From: a virus
Virus record (IMG/VR): IMGVR_UViG_3300044695_004236
Location: 1 to 28,207 of that record
Length of the DNA stretch: 28,207 bases
Reading direction: 5' to 3' (one strand)
The notes under the pieces are model-generated. The model had not been told where the DNA came from. It searched no databases and saw nothing but the letters and a program-made list of their open reading frames with translations. Made by a program: the position numbers and the translations under genes. Below, piece after piece: positions 1 to 8,279 of this stretch. Position 1 is the first letter of the stretch; each line of letters opens with the position of its first letter.

Positions 1-1839
1 GTTGAACTGGTGTGGAGCACCGGCGCCCAGGTGCGTCGTGCGAGCTGGGCTCGCGGCGACTACATCGAGGAGCTGAGCATGGCGCCTGGCGCTGTGCGGA
101 TGGAGCGACTGAACAAGGGAGCTCCGCTGCTCGATGCGCACGACTCCTATTCGCTGCGCAGCCAGATCGGTGTGGTGCAGCGAGCATGGCTGGACGGGAA
201 CGAGGGCCGCGCCCTGGTGAAGTTCAGCCGGCGGGATGAAGTCGAGAGCGTCTTCCAGGATGTGATCGACGGCATCTACCGCAACGTGTCTGTGGGCTAC
301 AAGGTCCACAAGACGGAGCGTGATGAGACCGGCGCAGTGCCGGTTGAGCGCGCAGTGGACTGGGAGCCGTATGAGCTCTCGCTGGTCCCGATCCCGGCTG
401 ATGCCGGGGCCCAGGTGCGCTCCGAGGAGCCGCCTGCAACCCAACCTTCCGAAAAGGAACGATCCATGACCCTTCCCGCGAATGGGGTGCAGGCTCCCGA
501 GCCCACCCAGGAGAACGAAACCCGGGCCGCTGCGCCTGTCGCGCCTGCTGCTGCGCCTGCCGCCCCTGTGGTGGATGCAGAGGCTGTGCGCGCCGACGAG
601 CGCCGCCGCGCCGCCGGCATCCTCGATGCCGCCCGCAAGCTGCAGGTGGGCGAGGACATGGCGCACAAGCTGATCGCTGACGGTGTGTCGCTCGACGAGG
701 CCCGCATGCAGCTGATCGACGCCCGCGCCACCGAGGAGCGCCAGACCCCTGGCCAGACCCGCATGGAGGTGCGTGAAGACCACGGCGAGAAGCGCGCCGC
801 CGCGAAGCTCGACTACCTGAAGGTCCGCGCCGGCCTGGCCAGCCTGGACGATGCGCCGGCCGCCCGCGAGTATCGGGGCAGCACCCTGCTCGACATGGCC
901 CGCGAATCCCTGGAGCTGGCCGGCGTCAGCCATCGCGGGATGGACAAGAGCGAGATCGCCGTGCGTGCCATGCACAGCACCAGCGACTTCCCGCTGCTGA
1001 TGGCCAGCATCCAGCGCGTGACGCTGAAGGCGGCCTATGCCGAAGAGGTGCAGACCTGGCGGCCGCTGGCGGAGCAGCGGAACCTGCCCGACTTCCGCGA
1101 GATGAAGGAGATCGAGGTGGGCGGCCAGATGCTGCCTGAGGAGATCCGCGAGGGCGGGGAGTACAAGGCGGGGACGCTGCAGGAGCAACAGGGCAGCTGG
1201 TTCCTGAGCGAGTACGGGAAGAAGCTGGTGATCGGCCGCCGGCTGATCATCAACGACAACCTGGGCTACATCACCCGCGCTGTGCAGGTGCTGGCCCGTG
1301 GCGTCTCGGTGTTCGAGGCGAACCAGATGTGGGGGCTGATCACTGGCAACGCCAAGTGCATGAGCGACGGCCAGGCCCTGTTCCACGCCAGCCACAACAA
1401 CACCGGCACCGGCGCGATCGGTGAGACCTCCATCTCGGAAGCGCGTCAGAAGATGCGCAACCAGAAGGACTTCACCGGCAAGAACCCGCTGTACGTGGTG
1501 CCGCAGTACATCCTGCTGCCGACCACGCTGGAGACGGCGTTCGACAAGTTCAACACCACGATCGTTCCCAACCAGACCAGCAACGTCAACATCTTCTCGG
1601 GCTACCTGCAGAAGATCGTTGAGCCGCGCCTGGATGCGAGCAGCACCAGCCAGTGGTACATCGTGGGCAACTACCCCGGCGTGGACAAGCTGGTGTACGG
1701 CTACCTGGAGGGCGAAGCAGGGCCGACGATCGAGTCGGAGATCAAGCGCGATCCCGATGGCATTACCACCTACCTGCGGCACGACTGGGGCTGCATGGTG
1801 AGCCAGCACCAGGGCTTCTACCGCTCCACTGGCCAGTGA
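1..1839 (+). CDS. Prohead protease / major capsid protein fusion (5' end off the window)
   Basis: The protein matures and builds the icosahedral shell. The first ~140 residues are a U35/S78-type prohead protease: a WSTGAQVRR start motif, a LLDAHDSYSL block holding the likely catalytic His, and an RNVSVGY block holding the likely catalytic Ser (H44 and S94 counted from the GTG at 10). A Pro/Ala-rich linker and a charged helical, scaffold-like stretch follow. From about residue 260 comes a Mu-like/HK97-fold capsid domain ending in a TTYLRHDWG motif. Frame 1 is open back to base 1 and relatives carry residues before the WSTGA motif, so the true start lies upstream and the GTG at 10 is not convincing. 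An internal ATG at 466 sits at the protease/capsid boundary. Terminase and portal genes are expected to the left. The fusion architecture is known in phages and prophages. Confidence 0.9.
   Translation, partial: VELVWSTGAQVRRASWARGDYIEELSMAPGAVRMERLNKGAPLLDAHDSYSLRSQIGVVQRAWLDGNEGRALVKFSRRDEVESVFQDVIDGIYRNVSVGYKVHKTERDETGAVPVERAVDWEPYELSLVPIPADAGAQVRSEEPPATQPSEKERSMTLPANGVQAPEPTQENETRAAAPVAPAAAPAAPVVDAEAVRADERRRAAGILDAARKLQVGEDMAHKLIADGVSLDEARMQLIDARATEERQTPGQTRMEVREDHGEKRAAAKLDYLKVRAGLASLDDAPAAREYRGSTLLDMARESLELAGVSHRGMDKSEIAVRAMHSTSDFPLLMASIQRVTLKAAYAEEVQTWRPLAEQRNLPDFREMKEIEVGGQMLPEEIREGGEYKAGTLQEQQGSWFLSEYGKKLVIGRRLIINDNLGYITRAVQVLARGVSVFEANQMWGLITGNAKCMSDGQALFHASHNNTGTGAIGETSISEARQKMRNQKDFTGKNPLYVVPQYILLPTTLETAFDKFNTTIVPNQTSNVNIFSGYLQKIVEPRLDASSTSQWYIVGNYPGVDKLVYGYLEGEAGPTIESEIKRDPDGITTYLRHDWGCMVSQHQGFYRSTGQ
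454..465 (+). promoter_or_regulatory. Internal Shine-Dalgarno before an in-frame ATG at the capsid boundary
   Basis: AAGGA at 454-458 stands 7 bases before ATG 466, which is in frame with the fusion and opens MTLPANGV just after the protease domain. Initiation here would give a 457-residue scaffold-plus-capsid protein without the protease. Seen: the motif, spacing and frame. Inferred: its use in vivo. Confidence 0.5.
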
Positions 1840-1879
1840 TCCTGGCCCTCTCAATCAACCATTCTCTGAGGACTGATCC

Positions 1880-2211
1880 ATGAAGAACCACGTGCAAGAG
1901 GGTCGCTACGTCGAAGTGACCCTGCCCTACGCCCGCAAGTCGGGCGAGGGTGTGCTGGTCGGCTCGCTGTTTGGTGTGTGCGTCGTGGATGGCGCGCAGG
2001 GCGATGTGGTGAACATCGACACCGAGAGCGTGTACGACCTGACCGCTGCGACTGGCGCCAGCACCGATGCGGCGCAGGGTGCGATTGCCTACTGGGACAA
2101 CTCCAGCGGCGCGCGTCGGGTGACGCCGGTGAGCACCGGCCACACGGCGATCGGCAAGTTCCTGGCGGCGAAGGCCACCACGGACGCGGTTGCGCGCGTG
2201 CGGCTCAACTG

Positions 2212-2212
<1 letters not shown>
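1880..2212 (+). CDS. DUF2190 capsid decoration protein
   Basis: This 110-residue protein matches the DUF2190 family, small capsid cement/decoration proteins encoded next to the major capsid gene. Diagnostic features are the MKNHVQEGRYVEVTLPYA opening, the GVLVGSLFGV block, an AIAYWDN turn and the ending VARVRLN, all at family-typical spacing and length. It probably binds the outside of the mature shell. The start is supported by GAGGA at 1868-1872, 7 bases before the ATG. Its stop overlaps the next start as TGATG, so the two are probably translationally coupled. The family is sometimes annotated as a RecA-like protein; nothing here supports that. Confidence 0.85.
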
Positions 2213-3572
<1,360 letters not shown>

Positions 3573-3574
3573 TC

Positions 3575-4186
3575 ATGTCTGACAACATCATCGTCAATCC
3601 TGAAACCTTGGTCCGCTATTACGAAAGCGGGCCACTCGAGGGCCGGTCAGTGGATCGGTTCGTACCATTGCGCGGAGACTTGCCAACAAACCCTGGAGGC
3701 GTCGAATGGCCGAACCGTTTTGGTAGGCCCTACGACGGCACCCAGATCAAGTTCTACCTGAGGCGCGAACCTCAGGTGCGCGAGTACGACTCTCAGATTT
3801 TCTACGAGGTGGCTAGCTGGGGGCCTGTGGACTATCCGAACCCGAAGATCGGAGGCCCTGCTGGGACATGGGAAGAGACGTTGGAGGTGCTCCGTCGGCC
3901 AGAGCAGGATCTGCTCAATCAGGTGGAGGCAGCGCGCCTGCAGGCCAACGCCCGGCTGTATCCGAGCAACGAAGATCCAATGCTGGCCGTGCTGCTGGCT
4001 GAGGCTATCCGGCGGGATCAGGAGGGCACGGCAACTGCCGCCATGATCGACCTGCTGCAGCGACATCAGGCACTGGTCGAGGCGGGCTACGGCAACATAG
4101 AGCGGGCGAAAGAGCTGCGCCAGCAGATCGAGGCAGGCCAGCCGTTTGACCTCTCTGCTGGATGGATCAATGAGCTGCCAGCATGA
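3575..4186 (+). CDS. Unknown protein of the head/neck fibre group
   Basis: A 203-residue protein I cannot assign. The N-terminal half (1-100) is mixed, with many aromatic and Gly/Pro residues (VRYYESGPLEG, FYLRREPQVREYDSQIFYEVASWG). The C-terminal half (~105-200) is strongly helical and charged (LLNQVEAARLQANARL, AKELRQQIEAG). That layout, and a place between two fibre genes, resembles accessory or chaperone proteins encoded beside phage fibres, but no motif proves it. I chose ATG 3575 over TTG 3569; the latter would overlap the preceding stop by a few bases and cannot be excluded. Confidence 0.6.
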   Translation: MSDNIIVNPETLVRYYESGPLEGRSVDRFVPLRGDLPTNPGGVEWPNRFGRPYDGTQIKFYLRREPQVREYDSQIFYEVASWGPVDYPNPKIGGPAGTWEETLEVLRRPEQDLLNQVEAARLQANARLYPSNEDPMLAVLLAEAIRRDQEGTATAAMIDLLQRHQALVEAGYGNIERAKELRQQIEAGQPFDLSAGWINELPA

Positions 4187-4207
4187 GTGGCGCAGGGGGC
4201 CTTATGC

Positions 4208-4214
4208 AGGAGGG
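4208..4214 (+). promoter_or_regulatory. Strong Shine-Dalgarno that sets the start of the adhesin-like gene
   Basis: AGGAGGG lies 6 bases before ATG 4221 and selects it over the in-frame ATG at 4170, which overlaps the previous gene and has no such signal. A 14-codon frame (ATG 4183, overlapping the previous stop as ATGA, ending TGA 4225-4227) terminates right at ATG 4221 and could feed ribosomes to it. Confidence 0.6.
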
Positions 4215-4220
4215 AATCGG

Positions 4221-4991
4221 ATGCTGATTGTTCAGAGACGGAGGGCGGCTGCCTACGACCCCGACGCGCAGGCGTACATCACTGCCGTCGAGGCAGCGGA
4301 TGGGCAGGCGCTGGAGACTGGCGTGCGTGATGGCATCAATGCGTTCGTGGTCGGCTGCAAGGCAGACGGCATCTGGAGCGCCATCAAGACGAGCTGCATC
4401 TTGGCCGGTGCTCGCACGCTGGCTGGTGCGCTGGTGCCGCTGGTGGGGGCGGCGCCGACAAACTTTAATTTTGTGGCGGGGGATTACAACAGGAAAACGG
4501 GGTTAGTGGGAAATGGGAGCACGAAGTATTTGAACAGCAACCGCAACAACAACGCGGACCCGCAAAATAGCTTTCATATGAGCTGCTATGTCACGGTGAT
4601 AGCGTCTGCGACTTCCGTCTACATGGGCGGTGGCGTGACAACGGCCGAGACTGGCATTAGCAACATGGGCCGATCCGCTGCGTCCACTTTTGCGCGCAAC
4701 AGAGCAGGCACAGCCGGCACAAGTCTGTCAGCTTTGCCCGTAGGGTTTGTGGCTACTGACCGATCCAGTTCAACAAATTATACACGCCGCGCAAATGGCG
4801 CCCAAGACTCCCGCACGGAAGCGAGCCAGTCGCCGTCGTCGTTTGATCTCATGGTGTTTTCCTCCACTGGCGGGGCCTTCCCTTCTAACGCCCGCCTCGC
4901 CTTCTACTCCATCGGCGAATCCCTAGACCTCGCCCTGCTCGACGCCCGCGTGACCGCTCTGATCGACGCCATCGCGGCGACGATCCCGTAA
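4221..4991 (+). CDS. Adhesin-like structural protein (possible head/neck fibre tip)
   Basis: A 256-residue protein. Residues ~13-75 are a helical segment (AQAYITAVEAADGQALETGV, then FVVGCKADGIWSAIKTSCILAGARTLAGALVPLVG). Residues ~80-240 are beta-rich, containing GDYNRKTGLVGNGSTKYLN and many Ser/Thr/Asn, compatible with a lectin-like (concanavalin/LamG type) jelly roll. I recall the same helix-plus-GDYNRKTGLVG arrangement from phage structural proteins, but this is memory, not a search. A short C-terminal helix (LDARVTALIDAIAATIP) could mediate trimerisation. Placement after the collagen-like gene suggests a shared fibre. Bases 4460-4560 are AT-richer than the surroundings. Confidence 0.62.
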   Translation: MLIVQRRRAAAYDPDAQAYITAVEAADGQALETGVRDGINAFVVGCKADGIWSAIKTSCILAGARTLAGALVPLVGAAPTNFNFVAGDYNRKTGLVGNGSTKYLNSNRNNNADPQNSFHMSCYVTVIASATSVYMGGGVTTAETGISNMGRSAASTFARNRAGTAGTSLSALPVGFVATDRSSSTNYTRRANGAQDSRTEASQSPSSFDLMVFSSTGGAFPSNARLAFYSIGESLDLALLDARVTALIDAIAATIP

Positions 4992-4995
4992 AGCA

Positions 4996-5169
4996 ATGAA
5001 CACACTTACCACCATTCAGAACACTCTGGCCCAGCGTCCGCCCGAAACGCTGCTTTCGTTCAGCATCGGCCCAGCCTGCGACCTTGCCGAACTGGACCGA
5101 GAGTTCAAGGCATGGCTCAGAACGCCAATCAAGCCTGAAGAAATCGAGAGGCCAAACCGTACCTCGTAG
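4996..5169 (+). CDS. Small unknown protein (57 aa)
   Basis: An open frame of 57 codons begins 4 bases after the previous stop and fills an otherwise empty gap before the tail terminator gene. It reads as a plausible soluble protein: an N-terminal helix (LTTIQNTLAQRPPETLLSF), then LAELDREFKAWLRTPIKPEE. There is no clear Shine-Dalgarno, so it would rely on coupling to the previous gene. No family recognised. Support is position and strand continuity only. Confidence 0.42.
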   Translation: MNTLTTIQNTLAQRPPETLLSFSIGPACDLAELDREFKAWLRTPIKPEEIERPNRTS

Positions 5170-5194
5170 TGTCCCCGACTACAACGCCCCACCC

Positions 5195-5794
5195 ATGACC
5201 TCAAGACGCACCGAGCTCCGCGCCGCATTCGTCGATCGGCTTAAGGATGTCACCCTGGCCGAGGAGCGCGTGCACGCCGGCCGGCTGATGCCGCTGGAAG
5301 ATGAGCAGCCGACACTGCCGGCGATCATCATTCACACGCGCGAGCCGGAGAAGATCCTGCGTCGCAGCCCATCAGGGTGGAACGGCTTCGAGAAGCGCCG
5401 CTGCATGGTCGCGGTGCAGATCGTCGCGCAGTCGTTCGATGATCTCGACGCCGACCTGGACGCGATCGCCAATCAGGTTGAGGCTGCCCTCCAGGCCTGG
5501 ATCATCCCAGGCTTCGAGTCGACGAACGCCTTCCTGGTTGACTCGGACATGGCGGACCCAGAGTTCGATGGCAGCCTGGCCACATCGGTGCTCACCCTGC
5601 GCTACAGCGTGGATTACATGACGCCCTACCGCGCCTGCAGCGATCCCTACGTCGACCTTGATGCTGACGACATCATGCGGTCTGGCGCCTATCCTGGTGG
5701 CCAGGTCATGCCGGGTTGCCCGGCCGACAACACCGGCGAGGCCTGCCCGATCGGCACGGCGGAGCTGTTCTCTGACCAAGAGCCGATCAACTAA
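5195..5794 (+). CDS. Tail terminator / minor tail protein U-like
   Basis: A 199-residue protein with the look of phage tail terminator proteins, which cap the tail tube and join it to the head. Seen: MTSRRTELRAAFVDRL opening helix, a LPAIIIHTREPE strand, a basic turn (EKRRCMVAVQIVAQS), an Asp-rich helix (DDLDADLDAIANQVEAALQ) and SLATSVLTLRYSVDY, in family order through residue ~141. Residues ~145-199 are an extra tail with three Cys (148, 175, 184) and many Gly/Pro, absent from the usual ~140-residue core. The frame is open back to 5084, but ATG 5195 gives the family-typical N-terminus. Confidence 0.68.
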   Translation: MTSRRTELRAAFVDRLKDVTLAEERVHAGRLMPLEDEQPTLPAIIIHTREPEKILRRSPSGWNGFEKRRCMVAVQIVAQSFDDLDADLDAIANQVEAALQAWIIPGFESTNAFLVDSDMADPEFDGSLATSVLTLRYSVDYMTPYRACSDPYVDLDADDIMRSGAYPGGQVMPGCPADNTGEACPIGTAELFSDQEPIN

Positions 5795-5820
5795 ACTGCT
5801 GAGGAAGGGGGTAGTTGCCT
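5791..5820 (+). promoter_or_regulatory. Leader with purine-rich ribosome site before the 35-aa mini-gene
   Basis: GAGGAAGGGGG at 5801-5811 precedes ATG 5822 and is the best argument that the short frame is translated. CTAAACTG at 5791-5798, overlapping the previous stop, resembles sequences in two other gaps (12746 and 18843) and might be part of a promoter. The promoter idea is weak. Confidence 0.4.
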
Positions 5821-5821
5821 C

Positions 5822-5929
5822 ATGCCGCTGAATCTGATCCGGCGACTGGTCAAGGGCGCACGCCTGACCAGCAACGACCACGACCACAACCTTCATGTGC
5901 TGGAAGCAGCGATCGAGGACATCGCCTGA
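5822..5929 (+). CDS. Small conserved-looking phage protein (35 aa)
   Basis: A 35-codon gene. The product combines a basic LIRRLVKGARLT segment with DHDHNLHVLEAAIEDIA. The pattern LVKGxxLTxxEHDxNLxxLExAI is one I recognise at the start of many phage tail-fibre and structural proteins, here standing alone. Its end (EAAIEDIA) resembles residues 23-29 of the collagen-like protein (DEAIEDIE). It may be a detached fibre-anchor peptide. The purine-rich site upstream and the fit between neighbours support it. Function unknown. Confidence 0.6.
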   Translation: MPLNLIRRLVKGARLTSNDHDHNLHVLEAAIEDIA

Positions 5930-5941
5930 CATCGATCAACC

Positions 5942-6307
5942 ATGGCCCCCACCCGCAAGCGCGCTCGCACCACTGCCGGTCAGTTTCAGGCTGACGACCC
6001 GGCCACCATCGAACGCAACGAGGCCTACATCGAAGACCTCCCGCTGAACGTCGACAGCCTGGCCGCCTTCATGACCCTGGAGCAGCCGGACTGCGCGCGC
6101 CTCCAGCAAGGCCTCGACCTCGCCACCCAGGCGGCCGCGGTCTACATCGGCCGGCCCATCACCGGCAACGAGCCGCACCCCATCCGCCACGGCATCCACA
6201 TGCTCGCCGCGCAGCTGCTCATCGCTGATCAGCTCGACAGCACCCCCCATGCCGCCAGCATCCCCGGCGTTGTGCGCTACCTCTGGAAAGCCAATGCTGG
6301 GCGTTAA
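5942..6307 (+). CDS. gp6-like head-tail connector (putative)
   Basis: A 121-residue protein. After a basic N-terminus (MAPTRKRARTT) it is largely helical: LDLATQAAAVYIGRPI, then PIRHGIHMLAAQLLIADQLD, and the ending GVVRYLW. This short all-helical layout, with a 'columns of Ala' helix and a final hydrophobic patch, matches the gp6-like connector family (Phage_connect_1), which forms a ring under the portal. Finding it after, rather than before, the terminator gene is unusual and leaves room for a tail-completion role. Its last 14 bases overlap gpV. Confidence 0.52.
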   Translation: MAPTRKRARTTAGQFQADDPATIERNEAYIEDLPLNVDSLAAFMTLEQPDCARLQQGLDLATQAAAVYIGRPITGNEPHPIRHGIHMLAAQLLIADQLDSTPHAASIPGVVRYLWKANAGR

Positions 6308-6842
6308 CCGCAGCGACCAGACCACCAGCGGCGTCGGCAGCGCAGAAGCAACCGACCATTCCCGCCGGCTGAACAACCTCGCCCGCTATGGCGTCGTCGC
6401 CGAGGTCGACTACACCGGCGAAACAGCAGGGTTCCCCGCCGTCCGCGTCGACATGCAAGACGGTGCGCTTCGCAGCGACTGGGTGCCATGGTTCACACCC
6501 CGCGCTGGCGCAGACGTGGTGTGGGATCCGCCAACAGTCGGCGAGGTGGTGATGCTCCTGGCCCCGTCCGGGGAGCTCGCCAACGGCGTCGCTATCCCAG
6601 GCATGTTCTCCGATGGCAACGCCAACGGCGACCGCGCAGCGCTCCATCGCCGCACCTACAGCGACGGCACCGTGGTCGAGCACGACAGCGACAACCACAC
6701 CCTCACGATCGACACCACGGCCAGCACCGGCAGCGTGGTGATCCGCACCGGCTCCGCCAGCATCGAGGCCAGCGGCGCCGTAACCGTCGAGGCCCAGGGG
6801 CAGGTAAGCATCACTGGCTCTGCCATCCACCTCAACCCCTGA
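6294..6842 (+). CDS. V: Baseplate spike protein gpV
   Basis: This 182-residue protein is the P2 gpV-type central spike that pierces the cell envelope. Residues ~30-115 form the OB-fold (ARYGVVAEVDYT, FPAVRVDMQDGALRSDWVPWF, PTVGEVVMLLAPSGELANGVAI), then YSDGTVVEHDSDNHTLTID leads into a short trimeric beta-helix of repeating strands to the end. P2 gpV ends in an iron-binding HxH apex; here the chain stops at HLNP without one, and a PAAR protein follows 2 bases later to serve as tip. ATG 6294 is preferred over upstream codons inside the connector gene because it gives the family N-terminus. Confidence 0.88.
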   Translation: MLGVNRSDQTTSGVGSAEATDHSRRLNNLARYGVVAEVDYTGETAGFPAVRVDMQDGALRSDWVPWFTPRAGADVVWDPPTVGEVVMLLAPSGELANGVAIPGMFSDGNANGDRAALHRRTYSDGTVVEHDSDNHTLTIDTTASTGSVVIRTGSASIEASGAVTVEAQGQVSITGSAIHLNP

Positions 6843-6844
6843 CC

Positions 6845-7102
6845 ATGGCCGACCTGATCCGCATCGGCGATTCAGGCTCCCATGGCGGCGCTGTCACCAC
6901 TGGCAGCCCCAACACCTTCTGCAACGGCATCGGCGTCGCGCGCGTGGGCGACACCTACAACTGCCCCATCCACGGGCCCAACCCGATCGTCACCGGCAGC
7001 CCCGACACCTTCACCAACAACCTCGCGGTCGCCAGAGTAGGAGACACCACCGCCTGCGGCGCCACCCTGCAGGCGGGCAGCCCCGACACGGAGGTGAACT
7101 GA
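6845..7102 (+). CDS. PAAR-domain spike tip protein
   Basis: An 85-residue protein covering one PAAR domain, the conical tip that sharpens phage and type VI spikes. Characteristic elements: IGDSGSHGG near the start, two VARVGDT strands, GSPNTF and GSPDTF turns, and CPIHG. H13, C40, H43 and C71 are well placed to bind one metal ion, probably zinc. No toxin or extension domain is attached. It starts 2 bases after gpV and overlaps gpW as TGATG, matching assembly order. Confidence 0.88.
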   Translation: MADLIRIGDSGSHGGAVTTGSPNTFCNGIGVARVGDTYNCPIHGPNPIVTGSPDTFTNNLAVARVGDTTACGATLQAGSPDTEVN

Positions 7103-7440
7103 TGGCCGGCATGAACCGAAACACTGGCAAGGCGCTCGGCGGCTTCGACCACCTCCGCCAATCCATCCAGGACGTCCTCACCACACCGATCGGCAGCCGC
7201 GTCCACCGGCGCGACTACGGCAGCCGCATCCCACGGGCCGTCGATCGCCCGATCAACCAGGCCTTCGTCGCCGACGTGGTGGCCGGCACCGCCGAAGCGC
7301 TCGACCGCTGGGAGCCGCGCCTTCGCCTAGAGCGCGTGATCATCGACAGCGTTTCGGCTGATGGGCAGATCGCCCTTAGCCTAGTCGGGTACTACCTGCT
7401 CAACGGTGAGCGGATCGAACTCCAGGGGCTGGTGATCTGA
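7102..7440 (+). CDS. W: Baseplate wedge protein gpW (GPW/gp25 family)
   Basis: A 112-residue protein of the GPW/gp25 family, the wedge component that starts sheath assembly. Key signature: the block DVLTTPIGSRVHRRDYGSRI, where the family's conserved TPxGxRxxxPxYG core is visible, followed by a helix with EALDRWEPRLRLERV and a beta ending. Length is normal. It overlaps PAAR and gpJ by TGATG at both ends, so translation is probably coupled. Confidence 0.9.
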   Translation: MAGMNRNTGKALGGFDHLRQSIQDVLTTPIGSRVHRRDYGSRIPRAVDRPINQAFVADVVAGTAEALDRWEPRLRLERVIIDSVSADGQIALSLVGYYLLNGERIELQGLVI

Positions 7441-8279
7441 TGGCCACGCTCGACTTCAGCTCACTCCCCGCTCCGGAGATCATCGAGGAGCTGGACTACG
7501 AGCAGATCCTGCAGGACATGATCGCCGACCTGCAGGCCCGCGACCCCTCCTACACCGAGATCCTCGAGTCGGATCCAGGCGTGAAGATCCTGGAGGTGGC
7601 GGCCGCGCGGGAGCTGCTGCTGCGGCAGCGGATCAACGACGCGCTGCAGGCCACCCTGCTGCGCTACGCACTGGCCGGCGACCTGGAGAACCTTGCCGCC
7701 TTCTACGGCGTCACCCGCCTGGTGGATGAAACCGACGAGGCGCTGCGGCTGCGCACCATCGAGCGGATCATGGGCAGCAGCACCGCCGGCGGCGCGGCCT
7801 GGTACCGCTTCCAGGCGCTGACCGCCAGCGAGCAAGTGCGTGATGCGGCGGTATCCAGCCCCGCCCCGGGGGAGGTGCTGGTCAACATCCTCTCGACCGA
7901 AGGCGACGGCACGGCGGACAGCGAGCTGCTGGAAGCTGTGGATGACGTGCTGCAAAGCGACAGCGTGCGCGTCATCACGGACACGGTGACCGTTGCGACC
8001 GCCACGATCAACACCGTCCCTGTGACCGCCCAGGTCTACCTCTACCCCGAGACCCCGATCGATGTGTTCAACAACCTGGAGGACAGCCTGACTGCTGCGT
8101 TCGCTGCTGCATCAGGCCTCGGCTGGGACGTCACCCGCTCCTGGCTGATCGCTCAGCTGCACCCCCCCGGCGTGCAGCGCGTCGTCTTGACTGCGCCTGC
8201 TGCAGATGTAATCTGCGCCTCCAGTCAGGCCCCAGCACTGGGCGCCATCACGCTCACGATGGCGGGGCGTGATCGATGA
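7440..8279 (+). CDS. J: Baseplate assembly protein gpJ
   Basis: A 279-residue Baseplate_J family wedge protein. N-terminal markers are FSSLPAPEIIEELDYEQIL, DPSYTEILESDPGVKILEVAAARELLLRQRINDA and LATLLRYA-type helices; GDLENLAAFYGVTR and the arginine-rich ALRLRTIERI follow. The central region (PAPGEVLVNILST...) and VPVTAQVYLYPE are the usual J beta layers. P2 gpJ is of similar length. Position between W and I agrees. Confidence 0.92.
   Translation: MATLDFSSLPAPEIIEELDYEQILQDMIADLQARDPSYTEILESDPGVKILEVAAARELLLRQRINDALQATLLRYALAGDLENLAAFYGVTRLVDETDEALRLRTIERIMGSSTAGGAAWYRFQALTASEQVRDAAVSSPAPGEVLVNILSTEGDGTADSELLEAVDDVLQSDSVRVITDTVTVATATINTVPVTAQVYLYPETPIDVFNNLEDSLTAAFAAASGLGWDVTRSWLIAQLHPPGVQRVVLTAPAADVICASSQAPALGAITLTMAGRDR

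Noticed and set aside
10-1839. GTG at base 10 as the true start of the first gene
   Set aside because: The frame is open to base 1 and related proteins continue upstream of the WSTGA motif, so the gene is more likely cut by the window edge.
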